Source: Anaerolineae bacterium
GTDB lineage: Bacteria; Chloroflexota; Anaerolineae; Aggregatilineales; J027
Reading direction: 5' to 3'
DNA length: 40,631 nucleotides
NCBI GenBank assembly: GCA_021463865.1
Contig: JAJTXY010000037.1
Span: 1 to 40,631, forward strand
Position 1 is the first letter of the stretch; the number at the start of each line of letters is the position of its first letter. A model generated the notes under the pieces. That model made no database searches. It had not been told where the DNA came from and worked only from the letters and a program-made list of their open reading frames with translations. Below are positions 6,672 to 16,047 of this stretch, one piece after another. The position numbers and the translations under genes are program-made.

Positions 6672-8966
6672 ATGGGTCTTATTTGGGTAGTGCCGCTGTC
6701 GAGCCTGCTCACCATCGCGTTCTTGGTGTATTTGATCCGAGACGTCATGGGGCGGGATCGCGGTACAGAAAAAATGCAAGAAGTCGGCAGCGCCATTTAT
6801 AAGGGGGCAGTTGCTTTTATTTCGCGTCAATATAGCACGATTGCGATATTGGCAATAGTGACCGCAGTCATTGTCGCCGCTATCGTTGGATCGTTTACAC
6901 AAGGCTCAGAAACAGGCATTACAGGTTTTGATTTGGCGTGGCGCACCGCTTTGTCGTTCTTGGTGGGTGCGGCAGCCTCGGCGGTCAGTGGGATTATTGG
7001 CATGTACGTATCGGTACAGACCAACCAACGTGTGGCTTCAGCCGCTCGTGAAGGGGTTGAACCTGCGCTGCGGGTCGCGCTTAATGGGGGTGCGGTGGCT
7101 GGTTTTATCGTGGTCGCCCTGTCGTCCTTGAGCGTGTTCACCATGTTTGTCCTGTTCGGCGGCCTCACCGACAATGGGGTTAAAGATGCGCCGTTCTTGA
7201 TTGCTGGCATGGGCTTTGGCGCGAGTTTTGTGGCACTGTTTGCCCAGTTGGGCGGCGGTATTTATACCAAAGCAGCCGACGTGGGCGCTGACCTTGTAGG
7301 TAAAGTGGAAGCGGGCATCCCCGAAGACGACCCCCGTAACGCGGGTGTGGTCGCCGACCTTGTGGGCGACAATGTGGGTGACTGCGCGGGTCGTGGTGCT
7401 GACCTGTTTGAATCTACCGTCGCAGAAAATATCGGTGCGATGATTTTGGGTGTCGGGTTGTATGTGGCAACCGGACGCGAAGAATGGATTATCTTCCCAC
7501 TCGTCATTCGTGCATTTGGTCTCATCGCCAGCATCATTGGTGTCTGGGCCGCACTCAATGTCCCCGGCATCAAGCTAGACCCCGGTGAATCCCCCATGAA
7601 CCCGATGTATCGTGGCTATGCCCTGACCGCTGGCATCTGCATTATTGCCATGTTCGCCATTGTCATGATTATGCTGGAAGATTTTTGGTTCTTCCTTGCC
7701 GGGTTAAGCGGTGTGCTGGTAAGTCTGGCCTTTGTCGCCATTACGATGTATTACACCGAGCATCGTTTCCGTCCCGTCAAGATGATCGCCAAGTCGAGCT
7801 TGCGCGGCAGTGGCCCCAACATCATCACCGGGTTAGCGATGGGCTTTGAAAACACGGCCCTGCCCGCCATTGCGGTGGCAATTGGGCTGCTGAGTTCCTA
7901 CTGGTTAGGAACACAAGGCGCGGAAGCCCTTGACCTGCAAAGAGACTGGGCGCGAATGGAAGATAAGATTATTGCTGAAAGAGCCGCCGGAGAAGAACCC
8001 GAACTCCATGAGCAGTTGTTAGTCGCCCTTGATCCCGATTTTGTCGGCGGTATTTATGGGACGGCTGTCGCTGCGATGGGCATGTTGATGACCGCTGGTT
8101 TCGTGCTGGCGATGGACACCTTCGGCCCGATTGTGGACAACGCCGGTGGGATTGTGGAAATGTCCGGGGCGTCGGAGGAAATCCGAGCAGGGACGGACGC
8201 GCTGGACGCAGCAGGGAATACAACTAAAGCCCTCACCAAAGGTTATGCCATCGGATCGGCGGCATTGGCGGCTTTCCTTCTATTCAGCGCCTATCTGGAT
8301 AAGGTGGCCCTTGTTCAGTTTGATAAATTTAAAGACGACCCCGAAAAACTGATTGAAAATGTCAAGATTGTAGATGGTGTTCATGCCGTCAATATGGGCA
8401 AGATGGAAGTCTTTGTTGGGGCGTTGTTGGGCGCGATGTTAGTTTACTTGTTCTCGTCCATCGCCATGCGTGCGGTGGCACAGGTCGCCGAAAAGGTCAT
8501 TGAAGAAGTCCGCCGTCAATTCAAGGAAATCCCCGGCTTGCTGGCGGGTGATCCCAATGCGAAGGCCGATTATGGCAAGGCCGTAGACATCACCACGCAA
8601 GGCGCTTTGCGGGCAATGGTACTGCCCGGTATGTTGGCAGTTGGTACACCTGTGATCGTCGGTGTTTTGTTGGGGGCCGAAGCAACCGCTGGCTTCCTGA
8701 TGAGCGCGACTATCTCTGGTATTTTGCTGGCGCTGGTCATGAACAATGGCGGTGGCGCTTGGGATAATGCCAAAAAGTACATCGAATCCGGTGAATTTAC
8801 CGATGAAAACGGCGTGGTGCATAAGAAGAAATCCGAAGCCCACAAAGCGGCTGTCGTTGGCGACACAGTGGGTGATCCCTTCAAAGATACCGCTGGCCCC
8901 AGCTTGCACGTCTTGATTAAGCTGTTGGCAACGATCACGTTGGTGCTTGCGCCGCTGTTTGTATAA
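6672..8966 (+). CDS. hppA: membrane-bound H+-translocating pyrophosphatase, K+-independent type
   Basis: An integral-membrane PPase that couples pyrophosphate hydrolysis to proton pumping. It is 764 residues from the ATG at 6672, with about 15-16 hydrophobic helices, a normal size. Seen: DVGADLVGKVE near 203-213, the acidic substrate loop EDDPRN and DLVGDNVGDCAGRGADLFEST at about 218-249, and the C-terminal GDTVGDPFKDTAGPS. The GNTTKA motif has Lys519 where K+-dependent enzymes have Ala, which by the known rule predicts K+ independence. The TAGGAG box lies about 12 nt before 6672. The alternative start at 6606 adds 22 polar residues and lacks a good site. Biosynthetic pathways that release PPi would feed it. 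Confidence 0.96.
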   Translation: MGLIWVVPLSSLLTIAFLVYLIRDVMGRDRGTEKMQEVGSAIYKGAVAFISRQYSTIAILAIVTAVIVAAIVGSFTQGSETGITGFDLAWRTALSFLVGAAASAVSGIIGMYVSVQTNQRVASAAREGVEPALRVALNGGAVAGFIVVALSSLSVFTMFVLFGGLTDNGVKDAPFLIAGMGFGASFVALFAQLGGGIYTKAADVGADLVGKVEAGIPEDDPRNAGVVADLVGDNVGDCAGRGADLFESTVAENIGAMILGVGLYVATGREEWIIFPLVIRAFGLIASIIGVWAALNVPGIKLDPGESPMNPMYRGYALTAGICIIAMFAIVMIMLEDFWFFLAGLSGVLVSLAFVAITMYYTEHRFRPVKMIAKSSLRGSGPNIITGLAMGFENTALPAIAVAIGLLSSYWLGTQGAEALDLQRDWARMEDKIIAERAAGEEPELHEQLLVALDPDFVGGIYGTAVAAMGMLMTAGFVLAMDTFGPIVDNAGGIVEMSGASEEIRAGTDALDAAGNTTKALTKGYAIGSAALAAFLLFSAYLDKVALVQFDKFKDDPEKLIENVKIVDGVHAVNMGKMEVFVGALLGAMLVYLFSSIAMRAVAQVAEKVIEEVRRQFKEIPGLLAGDPNAKADYGKAVDITTQGALRAMVLPGMLAVGTPVIVGVLLGAEATAGFLMSATISGILLALVMNNGGGAWDNAKKYIESGEFTDENGVVHKKKSEAHKAAVVGDTVGDPFKDTAGPSLHVLIKLLATITLVLAPLFV

Positions 8967-8991
8967 ATCCATTTGCCATAGCACTGAGTAG

Positions 8992-9027
8992 AAATAGGGG
9001 AAGGGGTGAACACTCTCCCCTATTTTT
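8992..9027 (+). terminator. intrinsic terminator of hppA
   Basis: A perfect 10-bp stem (8992-9001 with 9016-9025) and T-rich tail lie 26 bp after the hppA stop. Confidence 0.85.
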
Positions 9028-9052
9028 AATTTCCTATCCGGGTCAACTGGCC

Positions 9053-9058
9053 TATAAT
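9053..9058 (+). promoter_or_regulatory. -10 element for the triple-SH3 gene
   Basis: A perfect TATAAT lies 42 bp before the GTG start and just after the hppA terminator. No good -35 hexamer is visible at the usual distance. Confidence 0.5.
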
Positions 9059-9099
9059 CTTGGTAAATAGGATTTTTATTATTGGATTGGAGACTTCTT

Positions 9100-11232
9100 G
9101 TGAGCGACGCACCCACCCCAAACACCAGCGCCTCAAGTCCCCCTGCTACCCTTTTGACAAATCTAAAAAGACTAGCTCTTCCCATCATTACGATTGCCGT
9201 CGTCGGGATCAGTTGGACTGCGGTTGGTTATTATTTTGGCAGTTCCGCTGAGGAAAAAAATGCCGATGAAACGCTAAAAGCCATCACCCGCAGTGCGGAA
9301 GAAGCCAACAGCACAGGCACAGCGGTGGTGCAGGCTTTTACCGCCACCCCCTCAAATACCCCCGAAGCGACCAGCACCGCCACGCCCGACATCCCACAAG
9401 CACAAATTTTGCCTGTCACGGCAATGGTACGTTTGGGTCCGGGGGACGAATATCCGACGGTTGCGACCTTGCCCCAAGATACCCCGGTTGAAATCATTGG
9501 CTACAGTGAAGATGGCAACTGGCTGCAAATCAGCTTTGTGATCGACGATGAGGTGCAGACAGGCTTTGTCCGACCCGATTTGATTCAAATCACAGGTGGA
9601 AGTTTGGCGGGGGTAGCCGTTGCAGAAAATTACCCGACCCTGACCTCTACACCCACCCCTATTCCGCCAACAGCCACCTATACGCCGACATCGCTGCCCT
9701 CCCCCACCGCAACGGTAACGACCACATCCACCCCAGCGACTCCACAAGCACGGGTGCTACCAATCATCGCTACGGTGCGTCTGGGGCCGGGAGACGAATA
9801 TCCGGTTGTGACCCTCGTGCGGCAGGATACCCCGGTAGAAATTATCTCAACCTCCGCCGATGGCCTGTGGTTTAGAGTCACCTACGAAGACCCTGATGGC
9901 AAGATTGTGGATGGCTTTGTGGAAGGGGCCGACCTGCAATTGACAGGTGGTGGATTGACGGGCATCGCGGTAGCCGTCGCGCCGACCCTCTCCCCCACCC
10001 CATCGCCCACCTTTACGCCAGAGATACCTACAATTGTCCCTAGCCCAACCTACACCCCCGGCCCACCATTGGCTTTTGCGGTAGGCTATTTGGGTGTGGT
10101 GCGGGAAGGGCCAGCCGAAGCCTTTGGCGCAGTCGGCGCGGTGGACAACAATACGCCGCTGGTCGTCACGGCGATTTCACCGGATGGCCTGTGGCTGCAA
10201 GTACGCTACGAAGGCAGTCCAACCGGATTGGGGTGGGTTTCCTTACAAGCCGTGCAAATTGTCGGCAGCATCAGTACCCTGCCAGTGGTGCAAGGGCCAA
10301 TCCTGCCTACTCCCATCGCTTCCACAGGGGGGACAGGTGGTCTTGGCAGTGTTGGCAACAGTGCAACCCCGATTAGCCCCACACCCATCGCCGACAGCGG
10401 CACAGGAACGGATACAGGCACCACAGCCAGCGACGGAACCAGTTCGGCAGGCAGCAGCGGCCCAGTCACGCCATCGCCCCTGCCCAATCGTTTTGTGGTG
10501 AATTATGCCAATCTGCCGGATGTCACCGCTTATGCCTATGGCTTCAATATTGCAATCATCGGCACGGCGGATGGCAATCCCTATGAAAGCACACTGGTCA
10601 TCTATTACGCCCAATCCTCCGATCCCGCGCAAAACCGCTTGACAATGGATTTGACGGGAGCATTTCTCGATCTGGTAGCAGGTGAGGACGATATTGCCAC
10701 CCTGACGGATGCCCTGCCGATCACGTTAGGTGCTTATCAAGGCCGCAACTATGTCCATTCTGGCCTCGTGGATGTCTGCGTGGACGTGGGTGCCGATATG
10801 GGTGTCGAGGATATTGCGGATGATCTCGTCAACCTTGTAGACGATGGCAATACCGGCTTCTTTAACGAAATTCGAGAAGGCACGGTCTTCGGGATTGTGG
10901 ATAACAATGGGGTGGCGGGTATCGCTGGTGTACATTATCAACTCTTAGGGGTGGGCACACCCGACAACTATGAACCGACGGGTGATCTCAAGGCGGATTT
11001 GTGGTGGACAAGCGACGAGTCCATGCTCATTGGCTATCGCATGACCTTTGCGATTGGCGAAAACCAGATCATTGATAATGAACTCATCAGCACCATTGAC
11101 CCAGAAATCGCCAATTATGCTAATTTCGATGGCTCACTGACGATTGAACTGCTGCCAACCGCCATCAATGAAGGGGCTGTTGAATTTGCCATGCCGCCAC
11201 AGGGCTGTTATGCGACGTTGGGAATTGAATAA
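9100..11232 (+). CDS. membrane-anchored protein with three SH3-like domains
   Basis: A 710-residue extracytoplasmic protein. I chose the GTG at 9100 because GGAG lies 7 nt before it. The alternative TTG at 9082 has no such site. One transmembrane helix spans about residues 26-48. Three bacterial SH3 repeats follow: about 100-175, 217-290 and 325-400. The first two share RLGPGDEYP and QDTPVEII. Each is separated by Thr/Pro-rich linkers (TPTP, PTPSPT) typical of exposed surface proteins. The C-terminal part (about 464-710) is a separate acidic globular domain that I do not recognise, with two cysteines near CVDVG and PQGCYATL. SH3 domains often bind cell-wall peptides, but the ligand here is unknown. 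Confidence 0.85.
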   Translation: MSDAPTPNTSASSPPATLLTNLKRLALPIITIAVVGISWTAVGYYFGSSAEEKNADETLKAITRSAEEANSTGTAVVQAFTATPSNTPEATSTATPDIPQAQILPVTAMVRLGPGDEYPTVATLPQDTPVEIIGYSEDGNWLQISFVIDDEVQTGFVRPDLIQITGGSLAGVAVAENYPTLTSTPTPIPPTATYTPTSLPSPTATVTTTSTPATPQARVLPIIATVRLGPGDEYPVVTLVRQDTPVEIISTSADGLWFRVTYEDPDGKIVDGFVEGADLQLTGGGLTGIAVAVAPTLSPTPSPTFTPEIPTIVPSPTYTPGPPLAFAVGYLGVVREGPAEAFGAVGAVDNNTPLVVTAISPDGLWLQVRYEGSPTGLGWVSLQAVQIVGSISTLPVVQGPILPTPIASTGGTGGLGSVGNSATPISPTPIADSGTGTDTGTTASDGTSSAGSSGPVTPSPLPNRFVVNYANLPDVTAYAYGFNIAIIGTADGNPYESTLVIYYAQSSDPAQNRLTMDLTGAFLDLVAGEDDIATLTDALPITLGAYQGRNYVHSGLVDVCVDVGADMGVEDIADDLVNLVDDGNTGFFNEIREGTVFGIVDNNGVAGIAGVHYQLLGVGTPDNYEPTGDLKADLWWTSDESMLIGYRMTFAIGENQIIDNELISTIDPEIANYANFDGSLTIELLPTAINEGAVEFAMPPQGCYATLGIE

Positions 11233-11251
11233 CATTTGATTTTCTCTGCTA

Positions 11252-11285
11252 AAAGGGACTTGTCATCGAGTTGGCAAGTCCCTTT
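11252..11285 (+). terminator. terminator-like hairpin after the SH3 gene
   Basis: A perfect 11-bp stem (AAAGGGACTTG at 11252-11262 with its complement at 11275-11285) has a moderately T-rich tail. It lies 19 bp after the stop. Confidence 0.7.
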
Positions 11286-11298
11286 CTTGCTTTATAAT
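11271..11298 (+). promoter_or_regulatory. sigma-70-like promoter of the Mrr-type gene
   Basis: TTGGCA at 11271-11276, a 16-bp spacer, and TATAAT at 11293-11298. The predicted start near 11305 leaves a leader of about 33 nt. The -35 box and spacer overlap the right arm of the upstream terminator. Confidence 0.65.
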
Positions 11299-11337
11299 CT
11301 AAGTTATTAGCCGCCACAAAAAAGCCTGAGGTTACGG

Positions 11338-12186
11338 ATGTCTAAAATCGAGATTCCGCCATATGACGCTTTTATGAACCCCATCATTCATGCTTTACAA
11401 ACTCTCGGTGGGTCGGGAACGATTGAGGAAATCAATAACAAGGTATATGAAATCTACAACTTATCAAATGAGCAGCTTGAAGCCCTTCATGATGCCGAAA
11501 AGGGTTCTCAAACTGAGGTGGAATATCGGCTGGCATGGGCAAGAACTTACTTAAAAAAGTATGGAGTGCTTGAAAATTCGAGCAGGGGAGTTTGGGCACT
11601 CACAGCAAAAGGGTCTCAAATAGACGAAGTTAACCCACAACATGTCAAAAAATTCGTGCGAGACCAGCGCGAAGAATTTACACCTGTTGCTGCAATTATC
11701 CAAGATGAAGCAGAAGAAACCAGTTGGCGCACTGAATTATTGCGTGCCCTACTAGAAATGCACCCATCAGCATTTGAACGTCTCATCCAAAGATTACTCC
11801 GCGAATCCGGATTTATCCAAGTAGAAGTTACAGGCAGAAGTGGCGACGGTGGCATAGATGGTAAGGGTATCATGCGTCTAGGCGGCCTGCTAAGTTTTCA
11901 TGTCATTTTTCAATGCAAACGTTATCAAGGCTCAGTCTCCTCAGGGCAAGTACGAGACTTTCGCGGCGCAATGGTTGGGAGAGCAGATAAAGGCCTCCTT
12001 ATCACCACAGGCAATTTCACAAAAGATGCTATCAAAGAGGCGACCAGAGACGGTGCGCCTGCGATAGATTTGGTTGATGGCGATCAGCTCGTAGACAAGC
12101 TAAAAGAACTGAGCCTCGGTGTAAAAACTCAGCGAATCGAATATGAGCAGATTACAATTGATCGGGACTGGTTTCAGAGTATTTAG
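11338..12186 (+). CDS. mrr: Mrr-type restriction endonuclease
   Basis: A 282-residue protein with a winged-helix N-terminal domain (about 8-105, Mrr_N-like) and a PD-(D/E)xK endonuclease domain (about 140-255, Mrr_cat). The nuclease core is intact: Asp174 in SGDGGIDGKG, and Gln192-x-Lys194 in FQCKRY. A helix carrying FERLIQRLLRESGF precedes it. Proteins of this type act as type IV enzymes that cut modified DNA, although some Mrr_cat proteins have other roles. There is no methylase, specificity subunit or second toxin gene nearby, so it is a solitary enzyme. Base composition is slightly more A+T-rich than its neighbours, which hints at transfer. The ATG at 11338 has GAGG 6 nt upstream. Confidence 0.88.
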   Translation: MSKIEIPPYDAFMNPIIHALQTLGGSGTIEEINNKVYEIYNLSNEQLEALHDAEKGSQTEVEYRLAWARTYLKKYGVLENSSRGVWALTAKGSQIDEVNPQHVKKFVRDQREEFTPVAAIIQDEAEETSWRTELLRALLEMHPSAFERLIQRLLRESGFIQVEVTGRSGDGGIDGKGIMRLGGLLSFHVIFQCKRYQGSVSSGQVRDFRGAMVGRADKGLLITTGNFTKDAIKEATRDGAPAIDLVDGDQLVDKLKELSLGVKTQRIEYEQITIDRDWFQSI

Positions 12187-12192
12187 AAAAAG

Positions 12193-12981
12193 TTATTTCC
12201 GCCCCACCATCACCGCCTGCTGAATAAAAAACTGAATCTCCTCACCGCTGCCTGCGATGGGGAGGCGGATTTTCCACCATGACTGCACAGGCTCTGGTGC
12301 TTGGGTCAACATCACCCGCAACCGCATCGTGGTCGGGCCATCACAGCCCATACGCCGCGCCCAATCCGCTAAATTTTGCGGATTATCGCCGACCTCAGAA
12401 TGCTCCATTTTTAAACCTGCCCCAGCAAAAAATCGTTTCCATTCCGCCAAGCTATAGGCCCATACATGTGACGGATCACGCAAAACATCTATCGCGTTGA
12501 TATATTTGGCGACTTTTTCATCCGAGGGCGACAGCATATCGACAATCGCCACCATACCCCCCGGACGCACCACCCGCGCACATTCCGCCATGAATTCAGG
12601 CACATTTGGAAAATGATGGGCGGCGAAGCGACAGGTGACTAAATCAAAGGCGGCATCTGGGAAAGGTAGATGTTCGGCGTCGGTACGGGCATAATCCAAC
12701 TTGCCCCCATTATCACCTAAAGTATTTTGCAAATGGGTGCGTGCCGCCACCAACATCGGTTCGGTCAGATCGGTAGCGATAACCTGCTGCACATGGGGCG
12801 CGAATGATCCAGCGGTGTGTCCCCCACCCGTCGCAATGTCCAAGACGCGCCAATCCGGTTGCGGTTGGACAATTTCAAGCAGACGGCGTAAATCCTCACC
12901 TTTGGAAAATGTGCCACTGCTGACATAGTTGGCGGCGGTTGCCCCAAATTGTGCTTGGGTACGCTGTTTTATATCGTCCAT
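12193..12981 (-). CDS. class I SAM-dependent methyltransferase
   Basis: A 262-residue methyltransferase of the UbiE-like Methyltransf_11 group. From the ATG at 12981, motif I VLDIATGGGHTA is at 46-57, the ribose-binding acidic residue is Asp71 in ATDLTEP, and motif III-like DAEHLPFPDAAFDLVTCRFAAHHFPN and VLRPGG-like VVRPGG follow. The substrate is not predictable. No quinone genes are nearby, so I do not call it UbiE. The upstream frame to 13020 adds 13 residues that would overlap the polA promoter region. An AGGAAAGG box lies upstream of 12981. It is divergent from polA with 69 bp between the starts. Confidence 0.85.
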   Translation of the reverse strand: MDDIKQRTQAQFGATAANYVSSGTFSKGEDLRRLLEIVQPQPDWRVLDIATGGGHTAGSFAPHVQQVIATDLTEPMLVAARTHLQNTLGDNGGKLDYARTDAEHLPFPDAAFDLVTCRFAAHHFPNVPEFMAECARVVRPGGMVAIVDMLSPSDEKVAKYINAIDVLRDPSHVWAYSLAEWKRFFAGAGLKMEHSEVGDNPQNLADWARRMGCDGPTTMRLRVMLTQAPEPVQSWWKIRLPIAGSGEEIQFFIQQAVMVGRK

Positions 12982-13005
12982 ATTTCCTGTTTGCCTTTCC
13001 TGCGG

Positions 13006-13011
13006 TATAAT
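13006..13011 (+). promoter_or_regulatory. -10 element for polA
   Basis: A perfect TATAAT lies 39 bp before the polA ATG in the short divergent region. The -35 match is weak. Confidence 0.45.
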
Positions 13012-13050
13012 TTTTCGCACAGGTGTTCGTTCTCATTACAGGGGAAGCCC

Positions 13051-15993
13051 ATGTCTGAACAAAGTAATAAACGCCCACTGCTGGTCTTGGTAGATGGTCA
13101 TGCCGTCGCATATCGTGCTTTTTTCTCGATTAAATTGGAAAATAGCCACTTCTTCACCACCAGCGGCGAACCCACCAATGCCACTTTCGGATTTACACGC
13201 ACCATCTTGGATATTTTAGAAGATGCCCCTGAATATTTCGCCATCAGTTTTGACAAAGGGCTGAGTGAGCGCGATCAACTTTATCCCGATTACAAAGGCA
13301 CACGCGAAAAAATGCCGGATGAACTCGCCATCCAGTTGAATCGCATTGAAGAAATCGTGCGAGCCTTTAATATCCCCGTTTTGGCATTAGAGGGGTATGA
13401 AGCCGATGACATCATTGGCACGATTACTCGACAGGCTGAAGATGCGGGCTGCGATGTGCTGATTGTGACAGGCGATAAGGACTTACTGCAATTGGTCAGT
13501 GAACACACCCATGTGCAGCTTCCTCAACGTGGTGGGCCGGGGAAAGGGCCAGCCGAAGATGTCATTTATGATCTGGATGCCTATGCAATCAAATATCCGG
13601 CGCTGCAACCCCACCAACTGGTGGATTTAAAAGCCTTTATGGGCGATAACTCCGATAATATCCCCGGTGTAGCAGGCATCGGCGAAAAAGGCGCATTGGC
13701 GTTGGTGCAAACCTACGGTTCCGTCGAGGGAGTGTATGAACACATCCATGAGCTAAAAGGCAGTCAGAAAGACAAACTCATCGCAGGCCGCGACATGGCT
13801 TTTTTGAGCAAAACGCTGGCGACCATCAAACGCGATGCACCGATTACCTTGAGTTTGCCCGCCTGTGTCACCCACGACTTTGACCCACAGGTGGTCAATG
13901 AGGTCTTCCGTCAGGTCGAATTTCGCACGATGCTCAGTCGGCTGCAAAAATTGACCAATCGGCAGGGCATGACCTCGGCCCACCCCAGTCCATCGGGTCA
14001 GCAAATGAGTATGTTTGGCGATGCTGTTGAAACTCCTGCGGCCCCCGAACCTGTAACCGTCGCGCCCTATGAAACCATCATTGTGACGACTGAGGCGCAA
14101 TTGGCGCAATTGGCGGAGGCGCTCAACAACGCGACATTTATCGGATTTGATACCGAGACAACCGGCCTTGATAAGATGGCTGAAAGTCTGGTGGGCATTT
14201 CACTGGCAGTGGACGGCAATTGCGGTTATTACATCCCGGTTGGGCATGTCCCCGCCAATGCGCCAGCGGGAACAGCATTAGGGGTTGATCCGGTTGCCTT
14301 CCAAAACCGCTCCCAGAATGGCGGCCCACATCAAGAAGATTTGTTGGAAGGCTATACCCCCAACCAACTGCCCCTGCATCAAGTGATCGAGGCCATCCGC
14401 CCTGCTCTAACCAATCCCACTATCGGCAAGGTAGCCCATAATGCCAATTACGATTTTGTCATGCTGCGGCGTTATGGGTTGGAAGTCACCCCACTCATCT
14501 TTGACACCATGATCGCGGAATGGCTGACCAACACCTCCTCGCGTTTTTTGGGGTTAAAAGACTTGGCGGCCCAGCGCTTAAATGTGCAGATGCAAAAGAT
14601 CGAGGAATTGATCGGCACGGGTAAAAATCAAATCTCGTTTGCGCGGGTGGCAATTGAAAAAGCAGCCCCGTATGCCGTCGCCGATGCGGTGGTCGTCTTG
14701 CCATTGAAGGAACAATTGGAGGAGGATTTAAAACAGCGGGATTTACGCGGCCTGCTTGACGAGATGGAGATGCCACTCGTGCCCCTACTGGCCGATATTG
14801 AAATGCACGGTGTTTTGCTGGATATACCCTTCCTGAAAACATTTGGCAATGAACTGGGTGAGCGGCTGGCTCAATTAGAGGACAATATCTATCTGACCTG
14901 TGGCTATGGTAAGTTTAATATCAACAGCCTGCCCCAGTTGAGTGATGTGCTGTTTGGCAAATTGGGATTGGACACCGCCGGACTGAAAAAAACCAAAAAG
15001 ACCAAGAATTTCTCCTTAACCGCCGATGTGTTGGAAGATATGCGCGACCAGCATCCGGTGATTCCATTGATTTTGGAATATCGGCAAGTACAAAAACTAC
15101 GCAGCACCTACGTGGATGCCCTGCCCGCACTGGTCAATCGCTATACAGGGCGTGTACATACGTCGTTTAACATTACGGGGACATCAACGGGGCGCGTCTC
15201 GTCGAATGACCCCAATCTGCAAAATATCCCGATTCGTAATGAAGAGGGTCGTAAGGTGCGCAAGGCATTCATCGCGCCTGAAGGTCACGTTTTGGTTTCC
15301 GCCGATTATTCACAGGTGGAACTTCGCATCTTGGCCCATTATTCTGGGGATACTGCGCTGTTGGAAGCGTTCCGACAGGGATTGGATATTCACGCCAGCA
15401 CCGCCGCCGCCGTACACCGCATTGATATTAAAGATGTGACCTATGAACAGCGGGCTTTCGCCAAATCGGTCAATTTCGGGTTGATGTATGGCATGGGAGC
15501 GTTCCGCTTGGCCCGCGATTCCAACTTGACCCTTGCTGAGGCGACGGCATTTATCAATGAGTATTTCGCCCGTTTCCCCGGTGTCAAAGCCTATCTGGAT
15601 GGCAGCAAAGAATTGGCCCGGCAGCAGGGCTATCTGACTACCCTGCTTGGTCGCAAACGTTATTTCCCCGGCCTACAAACCACTACGGATGCCGTGACCC
15701 GTCAGCGTATCGAGCGCGAGGCCATCAATATGCCGATTCAAGGGACAGCCGCTGACATCATGAAAATCGCCATGTTGAATCTGGGACGGGAGCTAAAAGC
15801 ACGCAACTGCCACGCGGCCATGATTTTGCAGGTGCATGACGAACTGGTGCTGGAAGTGCCCGAAGATGAAATTGACATCGTAACGCCGCTGGTCGTTGAG
15901 GTGATGCAAAACGCCTACGAACTCAAAGCACCCCTCCGCGCCGACGCCCGCATTGGCAAAAATTGGTATGAGATGACGCCCTATAAACGATAG
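13051..15993 (+). CDS. polA: DNA polymerase I
   Basis: A 980-residue family A polymerase for Okazaki-fragment processing and repair. All three domains are present. The 5'-3' nuclease spans about 1-290 (DGHAVAYRAFF, GYEADDIIGT, GDKDLLQL). A 3'-5' exonuclease with its acidic residues intact (FDTETTGL, HNANYDFVML, YAVADA) follows at about 345-580, so proofreading is expected. It carries an insertion near GVDPVAFQNRSQ. The polymerase domain has motif A (SADYSQVELRI), motif B (AKSVNFGLMYGM) and motif C (QVHDELVLE). The Phe in motif B is the usual one. The ATG at 13051 has GGGGA 5-6 nt upstream. A longer frame from 12949 would run through the promoter and the divergent gene. Confidence 0.97.
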   Translation: MSEQSNKRPLLVLVDGHAVAYRAFFSIKLENSHFFTTSGEPTNATFGFTRTILDILEDAPEYFAISFDKGLSERDQLYPDYKGTREKMPDELAIQLNRIEEIVRAFNIPVLALEGYEADDIIGTITRQAEDAGCDVLIVTGDKDLLQLVSEHTHVQLPQRGGPGKGPAEDVIYDLDAYAIKYPALQPHQLVDLKAFMGDNSDNIPGVAGIGEKGALALVQTYGSVEGVYEHIHELKGSQKDKLIAGRDMAFLSKTLATIKRDAPITLSLPACVTHDFDPQVVNEVFRQVEFRTMLSRLQKLTNRQGMTSAHPSPSGQQMSMFGDAVETPAAPEPVTVAPYETIIVTTEAQLAQLAEALNNATFIGFDTETTGLDKMAESLVGISLAVDGNCGYYIPVGHVPANAPAGTALGVDPVAFQNRSQNGGPHQEDLLEGYTPNQLPLHQVIEAIRPALTNPTIGKVAHNANYDFVMLRRYGLEVTPLIFDTMIAEWLTNTSSRFLGLKDLAAQRLNVQMQKIEELIGTGKNQISFARVAIEKAAPYAVADAVVVLPLKEQLEEDLKQRDLRGLLDEMEMPLVPLLADIEMHGVLLDIPFLKTFGNELGERLAQLEDNIYLTCGYGKFNINSLPQLSDVLFGKLGLDTAGLKKTKKTKNFSLTADVLEDMRDQHPVIPLILEYRQVQKLRSTYVDALPALVNRYTGRVHTSFNITGTSTGRVSSNDPNLQNIPIRNEEGRKVRKAFIAPEGHVLVSADYSQVELRILAHYSGDTALLEAFRQGLDIHASTAAAVHRIDIKDVTYEQRAFAKSVNFGLMYGMGAFRLARDSNLTLAEATAFINEYFARFPGVKAYLDGSKELARQQGYLTTLLGRKRYFPGLQTTTDAVTRQRIEREAINMPIQGTAADIMKIAMLNLGRELKARNCHAAMILQVHDELVLEVPEDEIDIVTPLVVEVMQNAYELKAPLRADARIGKNWYEMTPYKR

Positions 15994-16047
15994 ATAACAA
16001 AACCCATAACTCCGAGTGGGACGACTTGTAAAATCGGCCTGTTTGTT

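Noticed and set aside
8439-9188. 249-residue frame antisense to the end of hppA
   Set aside because: Shadow of the hppA coding frame: low complexity, no ribosome site, and it spans the hppA terminator.
12193-12981. UbiE/MenG quinone methyltransferase
   Set aside because: The SAM motifs fit, but many unrelated methyltransferases share them and no quinone genes are near. I kept it generic.
12949-13050. N-terminal extension of polA by 34 codons
   Set aside because: It would overlap the divergent methyltransferase start and contain the TATAAT. The ATG at 13051 has a ribosome site, and the protein then starts at the normal place before DGHAVAYR.
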